Positions 53,310 to 63,085 of a stretch of DNA of 64,000 bases are shown here, in pieces (position 1 is the first letter of the stretch; every line of letters starts with the position of its first letter). A model generated the notes under the pieces. That model was not told the origin of the DNA and did no database searches. It worked only from the letters and a program-made list of their open reading frames with translations. Where the stretch lies: the NCBI GenBank assembly GCA_029834535.1, contig JAQMWT010000166.1, forward strand, positions 62,001-126,000. The letters run 5' to 3'. Made by a program: the position numbers and the translations under genes. This DNA is from Chrysophaeum taylorii. Taxonomy: Eukaryota > Sar > Pelagophyceae > Pelagomonadales > Pelagomonadaceae.

Positions 53310-54880
53310 AACCCTTTATTTCTGTAAAGGGTGGTGACCCTCATAACATAAGCGGGGCTGCTGTAGTGGTTTTCTCACCAGACACCCGCCCCTCTTGGCC
53401 GGACCAGGGGCCTCAACAGCCCGTTCTCCCAACCCGAACCGCGGGTGAAACCACCACACGCCCCCCGATCTCAGCGTAATACCTCACGCCATCACGAAAA
53501 TCGGACAATCAAAAGAGTGAGGGTAATAGCAAGAAGACAGCAAGAAAGCAACACAAATGCCTGGTGCATTGGGTTCAGTGGAAGCGCAGGTGAGGGTGTC
53601 AAGATGACACCCCCCCTCATAATTGCAAGGTCAGTACCAGAGCAACAATCAGGGTAAGTCATGTGGCAGGCAGGCAAGCGGGGGATGCGCGTTACTGCCA
53701 CACTGCCACACGACCTGGACATCAGAAGCTGGCTGCGCTGCTGGAACGACCAATTAAGAGGCCGCGCTGCAAGTTTGCACGGCGCGACGTCGCTGGGTCG
53801 GTGATTTGGTCTCATTATCAGCGGCCCGCGGCGCATGACCATGAAGTCTTTCTCTCGCATGGGGATCACCCCTGCCTTCAACAACACAGCCAGTGCCATC
53901 ATCATCAAGCGGAGGCACTTTACGGCCCCGACATTCAGAGGACTTCGCCACTGGGGCTACATCCTGAAGTACCCCTTTCAAGTTCCAGGGTCGACGACCC
54001 AGACGCGGCGGCTTCGGATGATACTTGCCACCACCCGATACCGATGTCAAGGACAAACATGCTCGGCTGTCACCATTCTGACTTCCCCAAGACGCTGTGG
54101 AGTGCCCTGGCATCATCTTGGCGGCAGCCAGGGATCTCTCTTGCCACTACGTTGACCTTCACTAGCATCGCCGCTGCGGCGCCGATGCAGGAAGATCCTC
54201 CGCCATCGGCAAAGAAAGCAGCAGCCCTGAGGAGAAGTAGCGTGCGCCCCAGAGGCTGGTGGCCAAGGGGACAGTGAAGGATGCACCAGCACCTGCTCGT
54301 GACCCACCGACCTCAACAACGGCGAGATCCCCACCGACGACCTGCCGCGCCTTCATTCCACGGAGAACGAGCTCCTCGAGGGCACGATCGAGTCCCTGAC
54401 CGTGGTTCCGTTTTGTCTTATGACAACGAGTCGAATCCGAGCTCTTTGAGGCCGAGGCTACTAACGTTTGCCTGCACAGTCAATAGTTCTACGAAGCGCA
54501 GCTCTGACACCGCCGCCGCCGCTGCCGCCGCCTGCGAGGAGCTCGACGACGTCGACGCCACCCTCGCCAAGAACTCGCGCGCGGCCGCCAGCGCACTTAT
54601 CGATCGACGTGAAGCAAGCGCGGATCCCACGCGCAACAAACCGAACTGGACGAGCAGCAGCAGCGTCGTCGAGCACAAGCGCGCGTCACCATCAACACCG
54701 CCAATATCGAATGCAGCTGAGGTGTTGTATGGAAGCTTGCGCCGACCCCACCAATTGTGCGGGCCCTGGCCCCCAAATAAGATTAATTAAGTCTGACGGT
54801 CTGCAAACGAAACGCGCCAGCTTTCTTGCATTCCACGTCATGATCCTCTATCTCCACAAAAATGTTTTAGTTTTCGTATT
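53310..54880. other. Long stretch without a supported gene
   Basis: Frames on both strands are short and lack domains. Near 54340 the plus strand reads STENELLEGTIESLTVVPF and near 54500-54570 AAACEELDDVDATLAKNSRA, which could be leftovers of a decayed gene. Nothing is recognised between 53310 and 54280, apart from a C-run with GGTGTCAAGATGACACC near 53596, a short perfect hairpin. Confidence 0.3.
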
Positions 54881-57800
54881 TTAATAACGGAGCTCCTCGC
54901 GATAGGTGCGCTCGAGTCTGTGGATGAGGCGGTGGAGCCTCCGATCCGACCGCCTCGGCGGCTCGGGCCTCTGCTGAATGCAGGATGCCGCCGCCGCCGC
55001 CGCTTTGAGGCGGGCGCAGGTGATTTTGTAGGTAGCGTCGACGCAGGCGATCGTTGGCGTTTTGACCCACGGGGGAGGCACCAGGTGTGGTGACGGCGGC
55101 TTCACCTCAGGCTGCTGCTGCGGCTCGGAGGTGGAGGCCTTCCGCGGATCCTCCTCCTCCTCATCCCTCTCGTCATCCTCGTCGGTCGCCTCCTCGAGCG
55201 GTGGCGGCTCCTCCTCCTCCTCATCGTCGTCGTCGTCGTCGTCATAATCCTGTTGGTCCTGCGAAACGGAACTGGTCGCGCCCGGGGGGGCGTCTTCGTC
55301 CGAGTCGGCCTCCACGCTAGTCCCGCGCGACCAGACGGCCATGAGTCGGATGGCCGTCTTGATGTCGTCATCGCGGGTCCGCGCGTCGAGGCCGCAGACG
55401 AGGACTGCCGACCAGCCTCTCGCCTCGGCGAGAGGCTGAACGACGCAGGTGACGACCGAACCCTGAGGCAAGCGCACCACGGTCCAGAGGGACGCCGAGT
55501 CGCGGACGGCCTCGACGACGCAGCCTGGGAGGAGCGCGGCGAGCGGACTTTTGCAGGTCGCTGCGAGGTGCTTTGCTCGGGCGTTGTGCGCGCAGAGTTT
55601 GAGGCGCTTGCCGCCGCGGAAGCGGGCAAGCGCAATCGGAAAGTCGGCGGCCTCGAGGGACAGGCCCCAGACGTTCGTGGAGAAGAGCTTGGTCGTCTTC
55701 CAAAAGAGGAGCCGCTCGGCGGTGCCTCGCAGCGATCGTTCGGCATTGTGGAAGCGAGGCCGGACGAGGCGGCGATAGACCGTCGGGAGGACGACCGGCA
55801 AGATGATCCGGGCGAGCGCGGGCGCGAGGTGGTCGCGCCACTCGGAGATGAGGCGCCACGCGACGTCGGCATCGGCTTCGGGATCGAGCGGCGTCAGGAG
55901 CGCGAGCGCGTTGTCGGGCCGCAGCAGGAGCTCGCGGACGACGCGGCGCTTTGCCGTCGCGGAGTCGCACCCGCGGAGTTGATTGGCTTCGACGACGAAC
56001 CGAAGCAGCTTCCTCGCGAGCATCGAGCCGAGATCGTCGCAGACGGATTCGAGCAATTGCTGGTCGTGGGAGAGGAGCGCCTCGAAGAGGGCGGTCCACC
56101 GGGACGTAGTTTTGGCGGGGTCGTCGAGCGCGAGCCACGTCGCGAGGTGCGTCGGGATGGTAGGGTCGTGCAGGCAGCCCGGCGGACGGTGGCGGAGGTC
56201 GCGCGCGTGTCGCAAAGCTTCGCTCGCCTCGAGGTCGCTTCCGGTCGTGGTGCGCGGCATGTTCCGCAGCAACACGTCCGCGGCGAAGAGCTCTGCCGCC
56301 ACCTTGGCGGGACTCTCGAGTCGAAGCTGGGCTCCGACGAGGTACGCGCACTCGTCGCGGCCCGCGACCCACACGGGCGCGATCACGACGACGCACCAAA
56401 AGGCCTCGCCAAACCCGTCGTAGTTCCGGACGCGCACGACACCCTCGCGATTTTTCCGAACGCATTTGGCGAGCCGAGCGATGGCGGCCCGTTGCGCGGC
56501 GTCTGCCGTCGCGGGGCCAACCTTCTCGTTCTTCGGGTTGGTTTGGAGCAGGTTGCAGTTGCGGCCGACGACCTCGCGTCTCTGCCGCTTCACGAGCTTG
56601 GCAAACCCATCGTTCACGTATATGAGAGGGCATCCGGGCGCGCGCGCGTCGACGCCCACGAGTCCCACTTTTCCGTGCGCCGACAGCGCGTCGCCCAACG
56701 CCGGCAGAAACTGGGACGCCCACGCCGTGTCGCCGCCATCTCCGCGAGAGGAATTGTCGCCGTCGATCATCGTGCCGCACAATGCCGTCCGCATCGTCCA
56801 GGACGGGTACGCCCCGTTCAGCCGAGTCTCCGCGCTTCGGACCTCCTCGACCAACTTCCGCGCGTTCTTCTGCGTCGCCGGCGCCGCGACGAGCTCGATC
56901 AACGCGGACGCGCACTTCTCGCGAACCTCCTTCATCTCCTCCTGCACCTTCTCCTCGCGCGTCGTGTTCGGCTTCATGATCACGTTCGACAGCCGACGCA
57001 CCTCGCACCGCACCGTCTGGAACCCGTACGACGAAAATTCGTTGTCTGCCGCTTCGTCCTCCTCGTCCTCTTTGGGCTGCTGTTGCCGGCTCGGTCGGCG
57101 CGCGGAATGTGTCGATTCGCGCCGCGACGCCACCGATTCGCGCCGCGACGCCACCGATTCGCGCCGCGATGCCACCGATACGCGCCGCGACGAATCGCGC
57201 CGTCGCGGAGAAAACGACATCTTGCTCGACGACGGCGACGACGACGGCAACGAAGATCGATGACGCGGCGGCGGCGAATCTGTTGAGAACGTCGCTGAGC
57301 CGCGGCGGCGGTCTTCCGACTCTCGACGGCGCGATAATACGTTACTGCTGCGCGAGTCGGTTGACGCTTGCGAGTTGCGGCGCGGCATCACCGGCGAGCC
57401 CTTGGTCGGCGAGCCCTTGGCCGAAACTAAGCGACGCGATGCCCTCGGAGACGACGTAGCGTCAGAAAAACCGCGAAGCGATTCCGTCCTGGCGCCGGTG
57501 GCCTCGCCGCGCAGGCTCGCGCCAAACATGGTCGCCGCCTTCAACGATCGCAGTCGCAACTGCGGCGGCGGCGGCAGCTTGGAGCGCGCTCGGGGTGTCG
57601 CGGGCTTGGCGACGGGCGAGAGCGCGACGTCGTCGTCGTCCTCGAACACGAAAATGCTCGCGCGATGTTCGTCGAGCTGTGGACACATGATGACGAGGGT
57701 CGAGAGCGCGCCGGCATCTTGGATGTCGGCAAGCCTGTCGGCGAAGGCGGGGTCCTGGTCGGAGGACGAGTCGGAGGTTTCGCTTGCCTTTCCGCCTCGC

Positions 57801-59524
57801 TCGGGCGCTGCCGCCGCGTCCTTCTTGTTGTTGTGCTGCAGGTTGCCACCGAAGAGTGCGCCGAGGACGCCTGCGGCGGCGCCGCGCTTGGCGCGCATTT
57901 GCTCGTGGCGCTTGGCTGCAACTCGGGTTTCCTCCTCGTTGGTGAGATCTATGGCTCGCGCGAGCGCCGAAAGCGTCCGCACGGCGCCCGCGCGCTCGCG
58001 CTCGGCAAAGGCCGCGAGTCCGGGAGCCGCGAGCGTCGCCGACCGCTCGGGAGCACACCAGTGAACGAGCCACGCGCACCGCGTGATCCACACGTTGCCG
58101 CGCGTCGTGACGACGTCTTCGGGCCCGTCGTAGTCGGGGACGAGCGTTTGCGCCCGGCGTTCGGCAAACACCTCGTCGAATTCCTCGCTCTCGTCCGAGC
58201 TGCTGTCGTCGTTTTTGTTGGTGTTCGGCACGACGCACGACATCCTTCTTCCCATTTTCTTCTTTTCGGTGGCATCCGCAGTCGTGGAGGCGTCCGAGCC
58301 AGCCGCCGAGTCCGAAGAGCGCCCACCGACCCAAGAGGGGTCGTCGAGTCGGAGAGAGCCGCGCAGCATGAGACGCAGGGCATCGTCGCTCGACGGCACG
58401 GTCAGGCAAGTTGGTATGTCTGAAGCGAACCTCGCGAGGCGGACGAAGCGCTGCACGATGTTCTGTTGGCCGCTGAGGCTCGCGGTTGCCGCGCGACGCG
58501 CGACTTCGATCTCGAACTGCGCTCCGATGACGAAGCGGTAGTATTTATTGGCGTCGAAGACGGGCGTGAGTGTCAACAAGTTTCGGAACACCTCGCCGTT
58601 CTTGCGATAATTCGTCAACAGCGTGTGGACTCGCCACGCGTGGCGCATGCCGCGGCGTATTCGCTCGACCGCCTGGCACTCGGTCTGCGGTCCCTGGAGC
58701 ACGCCGAGGTTTCCGCCGAGCACCTCGTGCTCCTCGTAGCCCGTCGCCTTGGTGAACTGTGCGTTGACGTAGACGATTGGTGCTCCCGGCGTCGCGACGT
58801 CGGCGACCACGCAACACACGGGCGCTTCGTTCACAAAACTCGCGAGAAGACCGAGCCACGCTTCGGCCGACTGCGGGAGCCGTCCCCAGAGATCGCGCAA
58901 CAAACGCCTCAAAGCCGTCGACGCCGTCTCGTCGCATACCTCGTCCGCGCTCGCAAGCGACGCCAAAAATCGCGGCAGCGCGACCGCGGCCAGATGCCGG
59001 ATAACGTGCGCGACCTCGCTCTGGCAGTGCTCGACCTTGTCCCAGCTCACGACCGACGCACTCCGCACGAGATCCCTGGACAGCGACGTCCACACGCTGT
59101 CGCTCGCCGCGTCCCTTTCTTCCCTCACACCACCACCACCGCCGCCAAAGGTTGTGGTCCCGCCGCCAAAGGTTGTGGTCGCCTCGTCGTCTGTCGCTCG
59201 GACCTTCTCGCGGACCCACCGACGCCCGTAATCCATCCACAGTTTCGCGGCGCGTTGCATCACTTTCTCGCTTCGCGTCGACTTGCCGATGTTGAAGCTC
59301 AGGACGGCGCGCGCGAAGGCCACGTCCTGCTCCTCGTGGCAATTGAGTTGCCCCAAGAAGCGATTGGCGATTTCGGACGGCTCGTCCAGCAATCGCCTCA
59401 CGGCCTCGACTCCATCGTCGCACCACTCCCGGTCGGTGCCCTTCGGGAATGCTCGCTCCACCGCCGCCGCGCGGAGACGTACCGCGCGCGCGGCTGCCGC
59501 GGCGGGGCTCGACGGATCCATCAT
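54881..59524 (-). CDS. Large two-LOV-domain protein, putative blue-light sensor
   Basis: A 1547-residue single-exon protein. LOV/PAS domain 1 lies at residues about 233-340 (IVYVNAQFTKATGYEEHEVL). Its flavin-site motif is GGNLGVLQ, lacking the photo-reactive cysteine. LOV domain 2 lies at about 953-1060 with a canonical GRNCNLLQ; C990 is the residue that forms the flavin adduct in LOV photoreceptors. A PAS-like third module may lie at 1360-1460. Helical regions precede each LOV. A Ser/Arg-rich linker (about 700-830) holds four VASRRES-type heptads encoded by 21-base DNA repeats at 57115-57198, good basophilic-kinase sites. The C-terminus is acidic then helical. No kinase, bZIP or other output domain is recognised. 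Confidence 0.82.
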   Translation of the reverse strand: MMDPSSPAAAAARAVRLRAAAVERAFPKGTDREWCDDGVEAVRRLLDEPSEIANRFLGQLNCHEEQDVAFARAVLSFNIGKSTRSEKVMQRAAKLWMDYGRRWVREKVRATDDEATTTFGGGTTTFGGGGGGVREERDAASDSVWTSLSRDLVRSASVVSWDKVEHCQSEVAHVIRHLAAVALPRFLASLASADEVCDETASTALRRLLRDLWGRLPQSAEAWLGLLASFVNEAPVCCVVADVATPGAPIVYVNAQFTKATGYEEHEVLGGNLGVLQGPQTECQAVERIRRGMRHAWRVHTLLTNYRKNGEVFRNLLTLTPVFDANKYYRFVIGAQFEIEVARRAATASLSGQQNIVQRFVRLARFASDIPTCLTVPSSDDALRLMLRGSLRLDDPSWVGGRSSDSAAGSDASTTADATEKKKMGRRMSCVVPNTNKNDDSSSDESEEFDEVFAERRAQTLVPDYDGPEDVVTTRGNVWITRCAWLVHWCAPERSATLAAPGLAAFAERERAGAVRTLSALARAIDLTNEEETRVAAKRHEQMRAKRGAAAGVLGALFGGNLQHNNKKDAAAAPERGGKASETSDSSSDQDPAFADRLADIQDAGALSTLVIMCPQLDEHRASIFVFEDDDDVALSPVAKPATPRARSKLPPPPQLRLRSLKAATMFGASLRGEATGARTESLRGFSDATSSPRASRRLVSAKGSPTKGSPVMPRRNSQASTDSRSSNVLSRRRESEDRRRGSATFSTDSPPPRHRSSLPSSSPSSSKMSFSPRRRDSSRRVSVASRRESVASRRESVASRRESTHSARRPSRQQQPKEDEEDEAADNEFSSYGFQTVRCEVRRLSNVIMKPNTTREEKVQEEMKEVREKCASALIELVAAPATQKNARKLVEEVRSAETRLNGAYPSWTMRTALCGTMIDGDNSSRGDGGDTAWASQFLPALGDALSAHGKVGLVGVDARAPGCPLIYVNDGFAKLVKRQRREVVGRNCNLLQTNPKNEKVGPATADAAQRAAIARLAKCVRKNREGVVRVRNYDGFGEAFWCVVVIAPVWVAGRDECAYLVGAQLRLESPAKVAAELFAADVLLRNMPRTTTGSDLEASEALRHARDLRHRPPGCLHDPTIPTHLATWLALDDPAKTTSRWTALFEALLSHDQQLLESVCDDLGSMLARKLLRFVVEANQLRGCDSATAKRRVVRELLLRPDNALALLTPLDPEADADVAWRLISEWRDHLAPALARIILPVVLPTVYRRLVRPRFHNAERSLRGTAERLLFWKTTKLFSTNVWGLSLEAADFPIALARFRGGKRLKLCAHNARAKHLAATCKSPLAALLPGCVVEAVRDSASLWTVVRLPQGSVVTCVVQPLAEARGWSAVLVCGLDARTRDDDIKTAIRLMAVWSRGTSVEADSDEDAPPGATSSVSQDQQDYDDDDDDDEEEEEPPPLEEATDEDDERDEEEEDPRKASTSEPQQQPEVKPPSPHLVPPPWVKTPTIACVDATYKITCARLKAAAAAASCIQQRPEPPRRSDRRLHRLIHRLERTYREELRY
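57115..57198 (-). repeat. In-frame 21-base coding minisatellite in the LOV protein
   Basis: On the plus strand the unit GCCACCGATTCGCGCCGCGA recurs four times with single-base changes; on the coding strand each unit encodes SRRESVA or a variant. The repeat keeps frame, so copy number can vary without breaking the protein. Confidence 0.8.
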
Positions 59525-59818
59525 ATCAACAACACATCTTCGCAGCAGCGGTTGCTTTTCTACATTCAGAGATCATTCAATTTCTTCAAGGATACATTGT
59601 ACTTGTAGGAGGACTTTGGATATTCTTACAGCAACAGGACGATGATTGGATTCCTTACTTCCTTCCTTTTCGAATAAATAATGTGTTCCTCCTTCCTCCC
59701 AAGTGCGGGTTTTCAATCGAGGGACGTCGCACCCAGGCAGGGGTTTTTTCTTTTACGATGATGATTGATTGCCCGCAGTGTCGCACTAGCGGATGGGGTG
59801 GATGGACTGCAGACGCTG
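59525..59818. other. Gap between the LOV and WW-like genes
   Basis: Nothing recognised. It must contain the upstream region of the LOV gene and the 3' end of the next minus-strand gene. Confidence 0.3.
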
Positions 59819-60889
59819 CTAGCCCGATGATGTTGACGGGCGCCGCCGCCCTGGTGATAGTTGGAGGGCGGGGTTCGAGGAGGATGTCCTCCTGGGTCGG
59901 GTTGCGAGGGCGTCGAGGTGGGCGAATAAGGTCGCGCAGGGAGCCGGATCGTAGGTGAGCGCGCCCGTGCCGAAGAAACAATCGTGAAGGACGTCGTCGT
60001 CGTCGTCGAGGGCCCCCCTTTTGTTTTTATTTGTGGATCGCGGCGGCGCTCGGGGATGGGCGGACGCGAAGGCCTCGTCGAGCGCCTTGAGGAGTGCAGT
60101 CTCTTGGTCGGGCGAACACGCGACGTCAAAGCGATGCGCGGATAGGACGGCGGTCGAGGACCTCTGGGGCGGTGTCGTTTGTTCGAGAGAGGCGGCGAGG
60201 ACGGCTTTGGTGGTCCTGACGTCGCCCGTGCCGTCGTTGACCCAGTACACGCAGCCGGCCTTGGTCTCTCGGTGCCAGGCGGCCTCCGAGGCGAGCGCGT
60301 CGTCCGGCTTGGCGCGGCGTCCCCTGCCGAGGAGGGCGTCGCGCTCGGCGATTTTCTTTTTATTCTTTCTAATCTCGTTCGCTACGCGCAAAAACCCGGC
60401 GTGCTGTCGGACCGACTCGGAGCCGCAACAATCGTCGTCGGTTGTTGGCTTCTTTTTGTGGACCTGCTCGAGGAGTGGGTCGCTCAGGATGCGCGACTGG
60501 ACCTGTGCCCTCGACTGGATGACCGTCGGCGTGGGCGGGACCATCGTGTAGACGCCGCGGGGAATCATCCTGTCGCTCGCGAGCGGCGGCTGAGCGAGGA
60601 GAAAGGGCATGCGCATTCCGTAGTCGAGCCTGCGCCGCTCGCGGTCGAGCTTTGTTTGGTAATGGTCGTCCGGGACTCGATGATGATCATCGGCCCCGGC
60701 CGACAGAACCTTGGTGGTGGTCTTCTTCGCCGCCCCGCGACGCAGCATCGTCCCGGGTGTTATCAATGCCAGGGGCGGCTCGAGCCTCCCCATCGCGGTC
60801 GAGGGGCGTCGCAGCGTGTAGCGCCGAGCGCGGCTCCGCGCGGTCACGGGCCGCAGATGCCACGCGTCTCCGGTCATATCATCATCCAT
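59819..60889 (-). CDS. Hypothetical protein with a WW-like motif
   Basis: A 356-residue single-exon frame opening DDDMTGDAWHLRP. The middle contains AAWHRETKAGCVYWVNDGTG and DVRTTKAVL, whose Trp, YW and following turn resemble a degenerate WW domain (W..........YW.N..T). WW domains bind proline-rich peptides. A basic helix (VANEIRKNKKKIAERDALLG) precedes it, and an acidic DDDDDV run with a His/Cys-containing end follows. Family not recognised. Confidence 0.55.
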   Translation of the reverse strand: MDDDMTGDAWHLRPVTARSRARRYTLRRPSTAMGRLEPPLALITPGTMLRRGAAKKTTTKVLSAGADDHHRVPDDHYQTKLDRERRRLDYGMRMPFLLAQPPLASDRMIPRGVYTMVPPTPTVIQSRAQVQSRILSDPLLEQVHKKKPTTDDDCCGSESVRQHAGFLRVANEIRKNKKKIAERDALLGRGRRAKPDDALASEAAWHRETKAGCVYWVNDGTGDVRTTKAVLAASLEQTTPPQRSSTAVLSAHRFDVACSPDQETALLKALDEAFASAHPRAPPRSTNKNKRGALDDDDDVLHDCFFGTGALTYDPAPCATLFAHLDALATRPRRTSSSNPALQLSPGRRRPSTSSG

Positions 60890-60949
60890 ACGGAGGAGGA
60901 GTGTGTGTGTGCTTTTCTTCTTCGCGTTATTATTATTTAACGTATAGTT

Positions 60950-60952
60950 CGC

Positions 60953-60998
<46 letters not shown>

Positions 60999-61000
60999 GT
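60950..61000 (+). repeat. CAA trinucleotide microsatellite
   Basis: An uninterrupted (CAA)n of about 16 units lies upstream of the minus-strand WW-like gene start. Confidence 0.95.
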
Positions 61001-61238
61001 TACTAAAAAGAGTAGTAGTTGAGGACCAAAAAGCCAGCAGCAGCGCGAGCGTTTTCTTTTTCTTTCTTTCTTTCTTCTTGTTGGGATTGGACGACCGACC
61101 TGTCATCCAATCGACCGGATCATCATCACATCCGAGAGCACACGAGGGAAACGAAAGAAACACACACCGCCGATCGATTTAAAGAAGAAGAAGCAGCAGT
61201 CGGCGGCTTTGAGGAATTGACAGATCAAGAAGTCGGAT

Positions 61239-61961
61239 CTAGGGGTCGACGACGACGTCCGGACGCTCGGCAGAAGCCGTAGCAGTTTGGGGGTCGACTT
61301 CGCTGGCCAGAGCCATGGGAACGTCATGCGGCCTCGGAGGGACGCGAGCTTGGATGATGGGCGGGAGTTTGTTGATGACGATGAGAAGCTTGCGCGAGTA
61401 CTCCGCCGTCGCGCCCGTAAGGACGAGGAGGAGAAAGTTGGTCACGATCTGGCGGGCATCGAGATAGAGGAAGGCTATAAAGAGGCGAATACTGCGGAGG
61501 AAAGCGAATATGACGTAGATAAACATGAACGCCTGGAGGAAGCCGCAGCCCTGGCAGCAGTCGCAGCAGGGAGCGTTGCGCGTGCGCACGCCCTGGATGC
61601 CGAGCCACATGACGTAGTACGCGAAGCCGACCCAAAGGAGGAAGAAGACGACGGCCACGAGGTAACCGTCGATGAGGCGCAAGACAAGCAAATAGAATTC
61701 GATGAAGAGCGCGAGCATGAAGTTGATGACGGCGAGCTGGAGGACGATGCGCGAGAGACGGTGGACTTGGGAATCCTCTGTGCGCGCGAAACCTGACTGG
61801 ACAACGAGGGTTGAGGCCTCGACGTCGTCTCCGGTGACGAAGGGCACGAGGTGGATGAAGACGGGATCGGCGGTCGGAATGTCTTCCTTCCGCTCCTCGG
61901 GGGGCGGCACCGCCGGCACCTCCTCGTTCCTCTTTGGGGCAGAAACGGCAGCATCGTCCAT
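61239..61961 (-). CDS. Four-TM membrane protein of unknown function
   Basis: A 240-residue protein from the ATG at 61961; the frame opens one codon earlier at GTG. After a charged, Pro-rich start come four hydrophobic helices: about 74-98 (IVLQLAVINFMLALFIEFYL), 102-123 (YLVAVVFFLLWVGFAYYVMW), 142-162 (FLQAFMFIYVIFAFLRSIRL) and 172-185 (VTNFLLLVLTGATA). Between helices 2 and 3 is a cysteine cluster CCDCCQGC, which could be palmitoylated or bind metal. The cytosolic tail is Pro/Ala/Val-rich. Function unknown. It starts 11 bases from the end of the sirtuin-like gene on the same strand. Confidence 0.7.
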   Translation of the reverse strand: MDDAAVSAPKRNEEVPAVPPPEERKEDIPTADPVFIHLVPFVTGDDVEASTLVVQSGFARTEDSQVHRLSRIVLQLAVINFMLALFIEFYLLVLRLIDGYLVAVVFFLLWVGFAYYVMWLGIQGVRTRNAPCCDCCQGCGFLQAFMFIYVIFAFLRSIRLFIAFLYLDARQIVTNFLLLVLTGATAEYSRKLLIVINKLPPIIQARVPPRPHDVPMALASEVDPQTATASAERPDVVVDP

Positions 61962-61971
61962 CACTCAGAAT

Positions 61972-63054
61972 CTAATCAAAACGATGGCGGCGGGTAAGGA
62001 AGAAATCTGTTTCGAACTTGAATCGTTGGTTGGTGCGCGTAGGAGGGGGGAGCGCGTGGCGGCGAAAGGTGGAAGCGGGCCTCTGGTCCGCCGCCGCGAG
62101 AATGTCGAGGTCCGCGGCGAGGTGGGTCATGAAGTCGTCCGCCCCCATTTTCAGGGGGATCTGGTGCTCGAGGGCGCCGGACTTGGCTTTGGTGCCGAGG
62201 GCGCACTCGGTGAGGAGGCGCCTAAGGACGAGAAAGGGCTCGGGGTCGACGATCACCACGGCCCGCGCCTTCATGTGCTTGAGCCACTTGAGGCCAGTCC
62301 CGTTGGTCTTGTTGCGGAGGGAGTTTCCGAGGACGAGCAGGACCTCTCTGCCGGCCGCGACCTCGGTAGAGGCCTGGAAAAAGTCGTCGCTATCGTCGTC
62401 CTCGGTCGACGGGACGCACCCCCGAACGACGCCGTCGCAGGCGTCGCACACCTCGGGTACGCGGGGGTCCTAAGGGGTGCGTGGCCGGAAGATCTTTCCG
62501 CGCTCGCGCTTCGAGCAAGCTCCGTCGAAGATCGCGCGATGGACGGCGACAAAATTAGACCTCGCCATATTTGGATCCTCGACGCGCAGCTGCAACCCGC
62601 TTATGTTCGTGGTGACGTGGGCCACCCGGCCATCCGAGAGGAGTTCCGCGATCACCCTGCGGGTGCGCCCCGGCGCGGGCTCGACGAGCTCCGGGCGCTC
62701 GATCTCGGTCCCGGCCCCGGTTAAGACAACGAGCTTCTCCGGCGATTCTCGACAGGTCGCTGCGACCAGCGACACCGCGACCGACACGTTCGGGGCCTGC
62801 TGCCCTACGCGTCGTTTCTTCTTATTTCGCGACGGCGATACGATCTCGACCCGTTTTTTGAGAACGAGATCGTACCGGAGGTCGCGGGCCAGGTACCCGA
62901 GGGCCCGCGCCGCGGCCACCGTGACGCCCTCCGGGCCCCAGAACTGCCGCCTCGCCTTGTTGGCCCGAATCGAATTCGCGCTCCTTCCCCCATTGGCGGG
63001 CAGCTCCTTCACAAACCGCAGCACGCCGCCGCCGCAGCCGTCGGAGGCGATCAT
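61972..63054 (-). CDS. Divergent sirtuin (SIR2-family) protein interrupted by an in-frame TAG
   Basis: Read from the ATG at 63054. Sirtuin landmarks are LVVLTGAGTEIERP (usual GAGxSxxxGIPDFR altered), VTTNISGLQLRVED (usual TQNIDGLH), VAVHRAIFDGACSK (usual VHGSIFDTxCxxC, with the catalytic-position His), CDACDGVVRGCV and VLLVLGNSLR. A single TAG at 62470-62472 separates the two halves in the same frame, between FRPRTP and DPRVPEVC. It could be a real break, a read-through codon or a base error; no good intron removes it without losing the His region. The missing GIPDFR and Gln of TQN suggest weak or no NAD-dependent deacylase activity. About 360 residues in total. Confidence 0.6.
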
Positions 63055-63085
63055 GATAAATTTTAAGGGTTTTTTAAAGGGTTAG
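63055..63085 (+). repeat. Short GTTA run between two genes
   Basis: GGGTTAGTTAGTTAGTTAG at about 63079-63097 overlaps the 3' end of the J-domain gene. It matches the tail of the SINE-like family but has no SINE body attached. Confidence 0.4.

Noticed and set aside
53310-54280. Several 100-200 residue frames on both strands
   Set aside because: No domain, biased composition and mutual overlap; no support for any of them.
55253-57286. A 677-residue plus-strand frame
   Set aside because: It is the antisense shadow of the LOV protein; its Arg/Gly/Glu-rich text has no domain, while the minus frame carries two LOV domains.
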